Shown in pieces: positions 25,213 to 34,903 of a stretch of DNA of 64,000 bases. A program made the position numbers and the translations under genes. The stretch is from NCBI RefSeq assembly GCF_000513295.1, contig NC_023065.1, positions 2,092,501 through 2,156,500 on the forward strand, given 5' to 3'. Below the pieces are notes generated by a model. That model had not been told where the DNA came from, made no database searches, and worked only from the letters and a program-made list of their open reading frames with translations. The first letter of the stretch is position 1. The number at the start of each line of letters is the position of its first letter. The DNA comes from Magnetospirillum gryphiswaldense MSR-1 v2 (lineage in GTDB: Bacteria; Pseudomonadota; Alphaproteobacteria; Rhodospirillales; Magnetospirillaceae).

Positions 25213-28200
25213 TCAGTTGCCCCCCTGCTTGGGTTCCTGGGCCTTTTGCATTTCCATCAGCGCGCGGCGGTAATCCACCGGCATGACCTTGACGAACTTG
25301 GGCATGTGATATTCCCAATTCAGCAGGATGTCGTGAGCCCGCTTGGACCCGGTGTAATGCACATGGTTCTTCAGCATGGCCAGGATGCGATCGGCATCGC
25401 CGCGGGTCATGTCGCCCATGACATCGACCAGCCCATGGGCTTCCAGGTCGTTGCTCATGCCTTCATGCTTTTCCATGGCGTCTTCCTCGGCCTGCACCGG
25501 TTCCAACTCGACCATGGCCAGATTGCAGCGCTTGGCGAAATCGCCGGCCTCGTCCAGCACATAGGCGACACCGCCCGACATGCCGGCGGCGAAGTTGCGC
25601 CCCGTGGGGCCGATGACCAGGACGCAGCCACCGGTCATGTATTCGCAACCATGGTCGCCCACGCCCTCGACCACGGCGATGGCGCCCGAGTTACGGACGG
25701 CGAAGCGTTCGCCGCCGATGCCACGGAAATAGCACTCACCCTCGATGGCGCCGTACAGCACGGTGTTGCCGACGATGATGTTGTCCTCGGCGACGATCTT
25801 CGACACCTTGGGCGGGTAGATGATGATCTTGCCGCCCGACAGGCCCTTGCCGACGTAATCGTTGCCTTCACCTTCCAGTTCCAAAGTCATGCCCTTGGCC
25901 GAGAAGGCGCCGAAGGACTGGCCGGAAGTCCCGGTCAGCTTGACGTGGATGGTATCCTCGGCCAGACCGGCATGGCCCCACTTCTTGGCCACTTCGCCGC
26001 CCAGCATGGCGCCGGCGGTGCGGTCGTAATTGTGGATTTCCGCCTCGATGCGCACCGGCTGCTTGGTGTCGATGGCATTGCGTGCCTTGGCGATCAGCGT
26101 GCGGTCCAGCACATTGTCGATTTCATGGTCCTGGGTCTCGCAATTATAGACCGGCTCGCCCTTGCTATCGACCTTGTGGAACAGTCGGCTGAAATCCAGA
26201 CCGTCGGCCTTCCAATGGTTGATGGCCTTGTTGGTATCCAACAGGTCGGAGCGACCGACCATGTCCTGAATGGTGCGGAAACCCAGCTTGGCCATCCACT
26301 CGCGCACTTCCTCGGCGATGAAGAAGAAGTAGTTGATGACGTGCTCTGGCTGGCCCTTGAAACGCTTCCTGAGATCGGGATCCTGGGTGGCCACGCCCAC
26401 CGGGCAGGTGTTCAGATGGCACTTGCGCATCATGATGCAGCCGGCGGCGATCAGGGGCGCGGTAGCGAAGCCAAATTCATCGGCCCCCAACAACGCACCG
26501 ATGACCACGTCGCGACCGGTCCTGAGCGCACCGTCGACCTGGACGGCGACGCGTTTGCGCAAGCCGTTCAGCACCAGGGTCTGATGGGTTTCGGCCAGAC
26601 CGATTTCCCAGGGCGATCCCGCATGCTTGATGGAGGTCAGCGGCGAGGCGCCGGTACCGCCGTCGAAGCCGGAAATGGTCACATGATCGGCCTTGGCCTT
26701 GGTGACGCCGGCGGCGACGGTGCCCACACCCACTTCCGACACCAACTTGACCGAGATGCGGGCGGCGGGGTTGACGTTCTTCATGTCGAAGATCAGCTGG
26801 GCCAGATCCTCGATGGAATAGATGTCGTGGTGCGGCGGCGGGCTGATCAGGCCGACACCGGGGGTGGAGTGACGCACCTTGGCGATGCTTTCGTCCACCT
26901 TGTGGCCGGGCAACTGGCCGCCTTCACCGGGCTTGGCGCCCTGGGCCATCTTGATCTGGATGTCGTCGGCGTTGACCAGATATTCGGTGGTGACGCCGAA
27001 ACGGCCCGACGCCACCTGCTTGATGGCCGAGCGCATGGAATCGCCATTGGCCATGGGCACGAAGCGTTCGGCCAACTCGCCGCCTTCACCGGTATTGGAC
27101 TTGCCGCCGATACGGTTCATGGCGATAGCCAGGGTGGTATGCGCCTCCCACGAGATCGAGCCGAACGACATGGCGCCGGTAACGAAGCGCTTGACGATTT
27201 CGCTGGCCGGCTCGACCTCGTCCAGCGGAATGCCGTTGCCCGCCGGCTTGATGTCGAACAGACCGCGCAGGGTCAACAGGCGCTGGCTTTGTTCGTCGAT
27301 CTGACGCGAGAAATCCTTGAAGGTCTCGTAGGAATTGGTACGCACGGCGTGTTGCATGGCCTGGATCGATTCCGAGGTCCAGGCGTGATCCTCACCGCGC
27401 GTGCGCCAAGCATATTCGCCGCCCACGTCCAACGCGTTCTTGTAGATGGGGGCATCGGAATAGGCCAGCTGATGCCGGCGCACGGTTTCCTCGGCCACTT
27501 CCTTCAGGCCGACGCCGCCGATACGGCTGGCGGTACCGGCGAAATAGGCATCGACGAAGCCTTGGGCCAGACCGACAGCATCGAAAATCTGGGCGCCGCA
27601 ATAGGATTGATAGGTGGAGATGCCCATCTTGGCCATCACCTTCAAGATGGCCTTGTCGATGCCCTTGATGAAGCGCTTTTGCACTTCATAGGCTTCCAGC
27701 TTTTCCGGCAGGGTCGGACGCATGCTTTCCAGCGTCTCGAAGGCCAGATAGGGGTTGATGGCCTCGGCACCGTAACCGGCCAGACAGCACATATGATGGA
27801 TTTCGCGGGCTTCGCCGGTTTCCATCACCAGACCGACCTGGGTGCGCAGACCCTCGCGGATCAGGTGATGATGCACGGCGGAGATGGCCAGCAGCGACGG
27901 CATGGGCACGCGGTCGGCGCCGACCTTGCGGTCGGACAGGATCAGGATGTTATAGCCGTCGGCCACCTTGCTTTGCGCCAGGGCGCACAGATCGTTGATG
28001 GCTTGTTCCATGCCCGCCGCACCGGTCGCCGCCGCCCAGGTGATGTCGAGCGTCAACGACTTGAAGCCGGAATTGGGCACGTTCTCGATACGGCGGATCT
28101 TTTCCAGATCCTCGTTGGTCAGGATCGGCTGCTTGACCTCCAGCCGCTTGCCTTCGGCGCCATGTTCCATGGCCAGCAGATTGGGGCGCGGGCCGATCAG

Positions 28201-29823
28201 GTTGACCAAGCTCATCACCGATTCCTCGCGGATGGAATCGATGGGCGGATTGGTCACCTGAGCGAACAGCTGCTTGAAATAATTGAACAGATTCTTTGGC
28301 TTGTCCGACAGCACGGCGATGGGGGTGTCGGTGCCCATGGAGCCGATGGCTTCCTGCCCCGTGACCGCCATGGGCTGCATCAGGAACTTCAGATCTTCCT
28401 GGGTATAGCCGAACACCTGCTGACGCTTGAGCAGGGTGGCGCCGTCGAAGCCCTTGGGCTCGACCGCGATCTTCAAATCTTCCAGCACCACCTGGGCTTC
28501 GTCCAGCCATTGCTGGTAGGGCTTGGCCCCGGCCAGTTCGTCCTTGATCTCGGTATCGTCGATCAGGCGGCCCTTTTCCAGGTCGATCAGCAACATCTTG
28601 CCCGGCTGCAAGCGCCACTTCTTGACGATCTTGTCCTCGGCAAACTTCAAGACGCCCATTTCGGACGCCATCATGATCTTGTCGTCTTCGGTGATCAGAT
28701 AGCGGGCCGGACGCAGGCCGTTGCGATCAAGGGTGGCGCCGATCTGGCGGCCATCGGTGAAGCACAGGGCGGCGGGACCATCCCAGGGTTCCATCAGCGC
28801 CGCGTGGTACTCATAGAAGGCACGACGCTTGTCATCCATCAGCGGATTGCCGGACCACGCCTCGGGCACCAGCATCATCATAGCATGGTGCATGGGATAA
28901 CCACCCAAGACCAGCAATTCCAAAGCGTTGTCGAAGCACGCCGTGTCCGACTGGCCTTCGGCGATCAGCGGGAACAGCTTTTCCAAATCGGGGCCGAACA
29001 CCGGGCTGCTCATGGCCTTGCGCCGGGCGTTCATCCAATTGACGTTGCCGCGCAACGTGTTGATCTCGCCATTATGGCTGATCATGCGGAACGGATGGGC
29101 CAGACGCCAGCTGGGGAAGGTGTTGGTGGAAAAGCGCTGGTGCACCAGGGCCAGGGCCGAAACCATGGCCGGATCGGACAGATCCTGGTAATAGGCGCCG
29201 ACCTGATCGGCCAGCAGCATGCCCTTGTAGACCAGGGTGCGCGACGACAGGCTGGGGATGTAGAAATCGCGCTCGGCCCCCGCCGGAATGGCGTTTTCCG
29301 CCTGCTTGCGGATCACGAACAGCTTGCGCTCGAACGCCTGCTGGTCGGCGCAATTGGCGCCCTTGGCGACAAACACCATGCGGACGAAGGGTTCGGTCGG
29401 CTTGACCGTCTCACCCAGGCCGGAACCGTCGGTGGGAACGTCGCGCCAACCCAGCAGAATCTGGCCCTCGGCGTTGATCAGCTTGTCGACCAAACCGACG
29501 CAGGCGGACCGAAGCGCGGCATCCTGGGGCAAGAACACGGTACCGGCGGCATAAGACCCCTCGCTCGGCAGCACGATGCCCAGCTTGGCGGCTTCGGCGC
29601 GCAGGAAGGCATCGGGCATCTGGATCAGAATGCCGGCGCCGTCACCGGCCAACGGATCGGCGCCCACCGCACCGCGATGGGTGAGATTTTTGAGAATCTC
29701 CAGACCCTGCTCGATGATCTCGTGCGACTTGCGGTTCTTGATATCGGCGATAAAGCCGACACCGCAGGCGTCGTGTTCATAACGAGGGTCGTAAAGTCCC
29801 TGCACCTCAGGCAATCCGCTCAT
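25213..29823 (-). CDS. gltB: Glutamate synthase (NADPH) large subunit
   Basis: 1536 residues. The class II glutaminase domain begins at Cys20 ([11 protein letters not shown]), so a 19-residue propeptide must be removed to expose the N-terminal nucleophile. A central domain and the FMN/[3Fe-4S] synthase domain follow ([47 protein letters not shown]), with the C-terminal beta-helix GXGXG region. It is the ammonium-assimilating partner of glutamine synthetase. The ATG at 29823 is preferred because the propeptide then has family-like length; the frame is open to 30003 without support. Confidence 0.97.
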   Translation of the reverse strand: MSGLPEVQGLYDPRYEHDACGVGFIADIKNRKSHEIIEQGLEILKNLTHRGAVGADPLAGDGAGILIQMPDAFLRAEAAKLGIVLPSEGSYAAGTVFLPQDAALRSACVGLVDKLINAEGQILLGWRDVPTDGSGLGETVKPTEPFVRMVFVAKGANCADQQAFERKLFVIRKQAENAIPAGAERDFYIPSLSSRTLVYKGMLLADQVGAYYQDLSDPAMVSALALVHQRFSTNTFPSWRLAHPFRMISHNGEINTLRGNVNWMNARRKAMSSPVFGPDLEKLFPLIAEGQSDTACFDNALELLVLGGYPMHHAMMMLVPEAWSGNPLMDDKRRAFYEYHAALMEPWDGPAALCFTDGRQIGATLDRNGLRPARYLITEDDKIMMASEMGVLKFAEDKIVKKWRLQPGKMLLIDLEKGRLIDDTEIKDELAGAKPYQQWLDEAQVVLEDLKIAVEPKGFDGATLLKRQQVFGYTQEDLKFLMQPMAVTGQEAIGSMGTDTPIAVLSDKPKNLFNYFKQLFAQVTNPPIDSIREESVMSLVNLIGPRPNLLAMEHGAEGKRLEVKQPILTNEDLEKIRRIENVPNSGFKSLTLDITWAAATGAAGMEQAINDLCALAQSKVADGYNILILSDRKVGADRVPMPSLLAISAVHHHLIREGLRTQVGLVMETGEAREIHHMCCLAGYGAEAINPYLAFETLESMRPTLPEKLEAYEVQKRFIKGIDKAILKVMAKMGISTYQSYCGAQIFDAVGLAQGFVDAYFAGTASRIGGVGLKEVAEETVRRHQLAYSDAPIYKNALDVGGEYAWRTRGEDHAWTSESIQAMQHAVRTNSYETFKDFSRQIDEQSQRLLTLRGLFDIKPAGNGIPLDEVEPASEIVKRFVTGAMSFGSISWEAHTTLAIAMNRIGGKSNTGEGGELAERFVPMANGDSMRSAIKQVASGRFGVTTEYLVNADDIQIKMAQGAKPGEGGQLPGHKVDESIAKVRHSTPGVGLISPPPHHDIYSIEDLAQLIFDMKNVNPAARISVKLVSEVGVGTVAAGVTKAKADHVTISGFDGGTGASPLTSIKHAGSPWEIGLAETHQTLVLNGLRKRVAVQVDGALRTGRDVVIGALLGADEFGFATAPLIAAGCIMMRKCHLNTCPVGVATQDPDLRKRFKGQPEHVINYFFFIAEEVREWMAKLGFRTIQDMVGRSDLLDTNKAINHWKADGLDFSRLFHKVDSKGEPVYNCETQDHEIDNVLDRTLIAKARNAIDTKQPVRIEAEIHNYDRTAGAMLGGEVAKKWGHAGLAEDTIHVKLTGTSGQSFGAFSAKGMTLELEGEGNDYVGKGLSGGKIIIYPPKVSKIVAEDNIIVGNTVLYGAIEGECYFRGIGGERFAVRNSGAIAVVEGVGDHGCEYMTGGCVLVIGPTGRNFAAGMSGGVAYVLDEAGDFAKRCNLAMVELEPVQAEEDAMEKHEGMSNDLEAHGLVDVMGDMTRGDADRILAMLKNHVHYTGSKRAHDILLNWEYHMPKFVKVMPVDYRRALMEMQKAQEPKQGGN

Positions 29824-30273
29824 CGTACACTCGGTTCCCTTAGGGCCGCCCCCAGCACCATGACGGTACGGTCGGCACAGCCTAATTTCCAATGTTTTCC
29901 CATGGCGCCCGGCAAAGCCGCTGCACCATCCGGCGAAGGGTTTTATCCATCCGTCCGAAGCGAAGCAGACTTCATACGGCATTCCGCCGCGCTCGCCAAG
30001 CATCGCTTGCCCTCGTTTTCCACAACTTGGCGAATCAGTGCATTTTGCCGGCCTCCCCCCGCCCTGTCGGAGGGGTGAGGCCTACCCAACGGAAGGATGT
30101 CCAGCCCTTTTGGAACGCTTCCACGCATACCTCTCAGTCCTGCGATTTTCTTTGACTCACCCGATGAATGTGTTTTCCTGCTTGTGTCCGGTGCGGGGTA
30201 GTTGATCGAAAAGGGTGTCCGCACCGAAAGAGAAGCTATTTTAGACACTTAGCACTTAAACCATTAGGCCCGC
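29824..30273. promoter_or_regulatory. Intergenic region upstream of gltB and the globin-type chemoreceptor
   Basis: This 450-bp divergent gap has no convincing gene. On the gltB strand a GC-rich hairpin (GGCCTC-ACCCC at 30073-30083 with GGGGGG-AGGCC at about 30050-30059) would lie in a long leader and could act as an attenuator. Closer to the chemoreceptor, CGGTGCGG (30189-30196) and CCGCACCG (30219-30226) form a perfect dyad with a 22-bp gap, a possible operator. No clear sigma-70 or sigma-54 promoter is seen. Confidence 0.35.
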
Positions 30274-31713
30274 ATGACCGACGATTTCGAGCTGTTCGAC
30301 GACGCCCCCGCGCCATCCGCCGTTGGTTCCGCCGCCGCCGGGGGCGATCTTTTCTTCGACGACGACGAACCTGGCGCCTCCGACGCCCCCGTCGGCATGA
30401 GCATGACCGAGCGCGTCACTCAGTATCTCGACCTGTTCCAGGTGGATGACGCGGCCCAGCGCCTGATCGCCGACAATTGCGGCAAGGTGGTCGCCTCGGT
30501 CGAAACCATGGTCAACCGGGCTTCCGACTGGGTGCAGCGCACGCCGCCTTTCGGCGAGAAGATGAACAGTGAAGCCGGCGCCACCTTGAAAAGCGCTCTG
30601 GTCGAGCATTGGTCGCGGCTGTACCGGGCCGAGTTCACCGCCGATTACATCGCCACCGCCCAGCAATTGGGCTTCATGCTGGCCTATCTGGATCTGGGGG
30701 CGTCCTGGTATCAGGCCATGGCCGCCAATGCCGCATCGCAAGCCCTGGCCATGCTGCGCGATCAGCGCCATTTCGACACCCTGGCCGGGGTATTGACCCG
30801 AGCCAGCCAGTTGGACGTATCCCTGGTCACCCACGATTATTTCGAGGCGGCCAAGCAGACCCGTTCGCGCATCGTCACCGATCTGGCCCAGGGCTTTGAA
30901 AAGTCCATCAAGGGCGTGGTCGACGAGGTGGGCGCCATGGCGGCGACCTTGAAATCCAATTCGTCGCAGATGCTGCACCGGCTGTCGCACATGGATTACG
31001 AGACGGTCAACATGGCCGCCGCCGCCGAGGAAGCGGCCTTTTCGGTGCAGAACATCTCGGCCAATTCAACAGAACTGGCCGGATCGATCCAGCATATCCT
31101 GGGCAACGTCGTGCGCACGGCGGATGCGGCGGAGCAGGCGGCGATTGCCGCCAACGCCACATCGGAAGCCATGCAGGTGCTGTTGGGGGTGGCGTCACGC
31201 ATCGGGCGCATCGGCGAAACCATCGACAACATCGCCCGCCAAACCCGCATGCTGGCGCTGAACGCCACCATTGAAGCGGCACGCGCCGGTCAGGCCGGTC
31301 GCGGCTTCGCCGTGGTCGCCCAGGAAATCAAGAAACTGTCGGAACAGACCAGCACCGCCACCCACGACATCGCCGCCAGCGTCGCCGAAGCGGTCGATGC
31401 CACCAACGCCGCCGCCGACACCATTCACAACACGGTTTCGGCGGTATCCGGCATCAATCAGGTGGCGGCGGAAGTGCGCGTCGCGGTGGAAGCCCAGACC
31501 CAGGCCACCGCCACCATCGCCGACCATGTGGGCGAGGCTGCGTCGGGAGCCAAGGCGGTGACCACATCGGTCAACAGCGCTATCGAAGCCTTGGGCGTTT
31601 CCGCCTCGGCCGCCGGGGAATTGAACGAAAGCGCCGATGCCCTGGCCATCAAGGCCGATCACATGCGCAGCGAGGTGGATTCCTACCTCGACCGCCTGCG
31701 CGCCCTGGGCTGA
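30274..31713 (+). CDS. Soluble chemoreceptor with degenerate protoglobin-type sensor domain
   Basis: 479 residues, no membrane helices, so cytoplasmic. Residues about 50-210 align with the globin-coupled sensor fold of HemAT/protoglobins ([17 protein letters not shown], then [20 protein letters not shown]). In heme-binding relatives the segment reads IGxxH; here the His position is Leu136, so the proximal heme ligand is missing. The MCP signalling hairpin follows ([33 protein letters not shown]). An acidic N-terminal extension of about 45 residues ([10 protein letters not shown]) precedes the globin. It probably controls taxis through CheA/CheW but may not sense oxygen directly. Confidence 0.88.
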   Translation: MTDDFELFDDAPAPSAVGSAAAGGDLFFDDDEPGASDAPVGMSMTERVTQYLDLFQVDDAAQRLIADNCGKVVASVETMVNRASDWVQRTPPFGEKMNSEAGATLKSALVEHWSRLYRAEFTADYIATAQQLGFMLAYLDLGASWYQAMAANAASQALAMLRDQRHFDTLAGVLTRASQLDVSLVTHDYFEAAKQTRSRIVTDLAQGFEKSIKGVVDEVGAMAATLKSNSSQMLHRLSHMDYETVNMAAAAEEAAFSVQNISANSTELAGSIQHILGNVVRTADAAEQAAIAANATSEAMQVLLGVASRIGRIGETIDNIARQTRMLALNATIEAARAGQAGRGFAVVAQEIKKLSEQTSTATHDIAASVAEAVDATNAAADTIHNTVSAVSGINQVAAEVRVAVEAQTQATATIADHVGEAASGAKAVTTSVNSAIEALGVSASAAGELNESADALAIKADHMRSEVDSYLDRLRALG

Positions 31714-31743
31714 GCCCGTTCCCGGCAAGCGCCCCTCGATCGC

Positions 31744-33339
31744 TTACGCCTTGAGATCGCGGGCCACCGTGGTCATTTCGTCGGCGGTCTTGAACACCGT
31801 GGCGTTGGTGGTATAGGCCTTTTGCGTCACGATCATCTTGGTGAATTCCTGGCCGATATCCACGTTGGACGCTTCCAACGACGACGGCGAGAACCGGGGT
31901 GCGCCCACCGCATTTTCCACCGACGACACCGTGATGTCGCCAGCCTCGCGCGAGCGGCGGAACAGATTGCCGGAAATGGGCTCCAGATTGTTTTCCGCCA
32001 CGAACTGGGCGATGGGCAGCTTGAACAGCGCCCGCGTCTTGCCGTTGGTGAACTGGCCGTACATCTCGCCCCGCTCGTTGAAGCCCGAGCTGATCAGCGT
32101 GCCCGAGCCGTAACCGTCGGTGGCGATGTTGTCGATGTGCAGATCACCATCATACTGGGTCATCCCATCCATATCCAAGGCGACCGTCGCCGTCCCCACC
32201 TCGGTGCCCGAAGTCCACGACAGCGCCAGACTGGCCGGCGAACCGGTGACCATCTTGCCGTCTTCATTGAAGGTCACGTCGATGGGCGTCGGATTGGCCC
32301 CGGTGGTGGCGTTGGAGCCGGGCAGCACATGCATGTACCAGGTGTTGATGCCCGAACGCTCGAACCCCAGCGTCACCGTGTGGGAATTGAAATTGCTGTC
32401 GAAAACCTCGAGGTAGATTTTCTGCATGGGAATCGACGGCTTGGACGAACTGAGATTGACGGTGGTGGCGCTGTCGGCGGTAGCCGCGCCATAGGCGGCG
32501 TCGTCCCAGTTGATGGTCACCGGCTCGGCGGCAAAAGTGGCCGGCGCGGTGATGTTGCCATTGGAATCCATGGTGACGGTCATGGCGGCGCTGGACACCG
32601 CGCCCACCGCCGCCGGTACCGACGGCGTCACCGTCCAGGTGGTGGCGTCCACCCGCGACCAGTTCAAGGTCAGCGTCTGCGAGGCGCCCAGGGGATCGGT
32701 GAAGGTGGAGGTGGAATTGAAATTGCGGGCACTCAGCGTCGCATCGCGGGGGATGTTGGCAAAGACGCTGGCTTCGGTGGTTTCCCGCCCTTCCATGGTG
32801 GTTTCCGGCAGGGTATAGACCGGCGTCAACCCCCCAGCCTCGTCGATGGTTCCGGTATCGTCGGCCATCCAGCCCAGCACATAATTGCCGCCGGCGGTGG
32901 TGAAATATTTTTCCTGATTGGGGCCGGCAACGAAATGGAACGAACCGTCGCGGGTGTAAAGCACGCTGGCCGGATCGTCGACGCTGGCCGAGGTCGGCGC
33001 ATTGGACGATACCGTGGTGCCGGTGGTGGTGGTCGACGGCGGCGCCACCAGCAGGAAACCGCGACCGTTGATGGCCAGATCGGTGTTCCAGTTGGAGCCG
33101 GTGATGGTGCCTTGCTGTTCGATGTGATAGCGGTCGGCGGTCTTGACACCAAAGATATTCAGCTTGCCTGAATGGGTGCTGGGGCCGGCCTTGGATTCCG
33201 ACATCACCGTCTTGAACAGCGTTTCCTTACGCTTGTAGCCGGTGGTGTTGACATTGGAAATGTTTTGGCTGATGGACCCCATGTCCCAGCTTGTCGCCAT
33301 CATCGCCGTACTGGCGTTGTTCATTGCGCCCCAAATCAT
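31744..33339 (-). CDS. flgE: Flagellar hook protein FlgE
   Basis: 531 residues. The N-terminal rod-type motif (SISQNISNVNTTGYKR) and the C-terminal helix (DIGQEFTKMIVTQKAYTTNATVFKTADEM, family-typical; cited in part) identify the FlgE/F/G axial family, and the long Ser/Thr-rich middle with DxDGMTQYDG-like elements is that of hook protein. It is exported by the flagellar type III system and polymerises as the hook. The ATG at 33339 follows AAGGAGG by 7 nt. No other flagellar gene is in the window, so this is an isolated copy. Confidence 0.92.
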   Translation of the reverse strand: MIWGAMNNASTAMMATSWDMGSISQNISNVNTTGYKRKETLFKTVMSESKAGPSTHSGKLNIFGVKTADRYHIEQQGTITGSNWNTDLAINGRGFLLVAPPSTTTTGTTVSSNAPTSASVDDPASVLYTRDGSFHFVAGPNQEKYFTTAGGNYVLGWMADDTGTIDEAGGLTPVYTLPETTMEGRETTEASVFANIPRDATLSARNFNSTSTFTDPLGASQTLTLNWSRVDATTWTVTPSVPAAVGAVSSAAMTVTMDSNGNITAPATFAAEPVTINWDDAAYGAATADSATTVNLSSSKPSIPMQKIYLEVFDSNFNSHTVTLGFERSGINTWYMHVLPGSNATTGANPTPIDVTFNEDGKMVTGSPASLALSWTSGTEVGTATVALDMDGMTQYDGDLHIDNIATDGYGSGTLISSGFNERGEMYGQFTNGKTRALFKLPIAQFVAENNLEPISGNLFRRSREAGDITVSSVENAVGAPRFSPSSLEASNVDIGQEFTKMIVTQKAYTTNATVFKTADEMTTVARDLKA

Positions 33340-33578
33340 TTCCAGCCTCCTTGCCGGATAAAAATATTCCGCCTGATTTGGCTGCATGGTTCGTGCCAGT
33401 TGGTTAAGTCCAGGAATTCCGCCATTTTCGTCTTTCGCACCGCGGCAAAACCTGCCCCCTAAGACAGAAATGACCCGGTCTGACCCGGCAAAGCTTGCCC
33501 AGCCGAAAAAAGCGGCGCCCCCTGCCCGCCGATTGGGCGACACGATCCAAACGGCACGCATTTCCGCGCCTTTGGCCA

Positions 33579-33594
33579 AGGCATGATTATTGCG
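33579..33594 (+). promoter_or_regulatory. Sigma-54-like promoter of the UrtA-like/kinase operon
   Basis: AGGCATG-ATTA-TTGCG has GG at 33580-33581 and GC at 33592-33593 with exact -24/-12 spacing. Transcription would start near 33605, 20 bp before the ATG and just ahead of its Shine-Dalgarno. The match lacks only the leading T, the sixth base and the final W of the consensus. Confidence 0.55.
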
Positions 33595-33625
33595 ACCCGG
33601 CTTGACAGGAACAGGGGGGGGAACG

Positions 33626-34903
33626 ATGCCGGGTTGGGGCCGCAGACGTTATTTCGCCGGGGCTTTCCTGCTGACCGTGGCAGGATGGCTGGCGGCGATC
33701 GCGGTGATCCAGGCCTGGGACGACCGGGCCAGCGGGCGCGGCATCATCAAGGTGGGCATCTTGCATTCGCGTACCGGCACCATGGCGGTGTCGGAACGCA
33801 CCGTCATCGACGCCACCCTTTATGCCATTGATGAAGTGAACAAAGCGGGCGGCGTGCTGGGCCGCCAGATCAAGCCCATCGTCGTCGACGGCAAGTCGGA
33901 CTGGGCGGTGTTCGCCGCCCAGGCAGAAAAGCTGATCACCGTCGACAAGGTCTCGGCGGTGTTCGGCTGCTGGACCTCGGCCTGCCGCAAGACCATCAAA
34001 CCCATCTTCGAGAAACACGATTCGGTGCTGTTTTATCCGGTGCAATACGAGGGGCTGGAGACCTCGCCCAACATCGTCTATACCGGCGCCGCCCCCAACC
34101 AGCAGATCATCCCGGCGATCAAATGGTCCCTGGACAATCTGGGCCGGCGCTTCTTCCTGGTCGGTTCCGATTACGTCTTTCCGCGCACCGCCAACAAGAT
34201 CATCCAGGCCCAGGTCACCGCGCTCAGGGGCGAGGTGGTGGGCGAAGCCTATGCCCCCCTGGGCAGTCAGGATTTCACCGGTATCATCGAGGCGATCAAG
34301 CAAGCCCGGCCCGACGTCGTCTTCAACACCATCAACGGCGATTCCAACCTGGGTTTTCACAAGGCGCTGCGCGGGGCCGGCATCACCCCGGACAGCATCC
34401 CGGTGATGTCGTTCTCGGTGGCCGAGGCCGAGGTCAAGGCCATCGGCCCGGCGGTGATGGCCGGCGATTATGCCGCCCGTAATTACTTCCAGACGGTGGA
34501 CACGCCGGAAAACCATGCCTTCGTCGCCGGGTTCAAGGCCCGCTACGGCACGGATTACGTCACCACCGCCCCGATGGAGGCGGCCTATTTCGGCGTCAAA
34601 TTGTGGGCGCGCGCGGTCAGCGAGGCGGGATCGGCGGATTTCCGCGATTTCCGCGCCACCATCAAGGGGCAAAGCATGGCCTCGCCCGGCGGCACCGTCA
34701 CCATCGACCCGGCGACCCAGCACACCTGGAAAACCGTGCGCATCGGTCGTATCCGCGCCGATGGCGATTTTGAAATCCTGTGGGATTCGCAACGCCCGGT
34801 GCGTCCGGTGCCCTATCCGTCGTTCCTGGCCCGCAGCCAATGGACCGACTTCCTTGACGGTTTGTACCGGGGCTGGGGCAACAACTGGGCGGCACCGCCA
34901 TGA
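33626..34903 (+). CDS. UrtA-like periplasmic binding protein of a sensory module
   Basis: 425 residues. A hydrophobic segment at about 9-29 after RRR is a signal or uncleaved anchor. The body is a type I periplasmic binding fold closely related to UrtA: both share [35 protein letters not shown] and INGDSN/INGDAN, the last region being near the ligand cleft in this family. Urea or a short amide is therefore the likely ligand. Its stop overlaps the start of a hybrid kinase and no permease accompanies it, so it is probably a sensor input rather than a transporter component. AGGGGGGGG precedes the ATG at 33626. Confidence 0.88.
   Translation: MPGWGRRRYFAGAFLLTVAGWLAAIAVIQAWDDRASGRGIIKVGILHSRTGTMAVSERTVIDATLYAIDEVNKAGGVLGRQIKPIVVDGKSDWAVFAAQAEKLITVDKVSAVFGCWTSACRKTIKPIFEKHDSVLFYPVQYEGLETSPNIVYTGAAPNQQIIPAIKWSLDNLGRRFFLVGSDYVFPRTANKIIQAQVTALRGEVVGEAYAPLGSQDFTGIIEAIKQARPDVVFNTINGDSNLGFHKALRGAGITPDSIPVMSFSVAEAEVKAIGPAVMAGDYAARNYFQTVDTPENHAFVAGFKARYGTDYVTTAPMEAAYFGVKLWARAVSEAGSADFRDFRATIKGQSMASPGGTVTIDPATQHTWKTVRIGRIRADGDFEILWDSQRPVRPVPYPSFLARSQWTDFLDGLYRGWGNNWAAPP

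Noticed and set aside
25189-30078. A 1629-codon open frame on the plus strand opposite gltB
   Set aside because: It is the antisense shadow of a complete glutamate synthase gene in GC-rich DNA; its translation is Gly/His/Gln-rich low-complexity without any domain.
29943-30248. 101-codon minus-strand frame in the gltB leader
   Set aside because: No Shine-Dalgarno, no recognisable domain, atypical composition, and it covers hairpins and dyads of a regulatory region.
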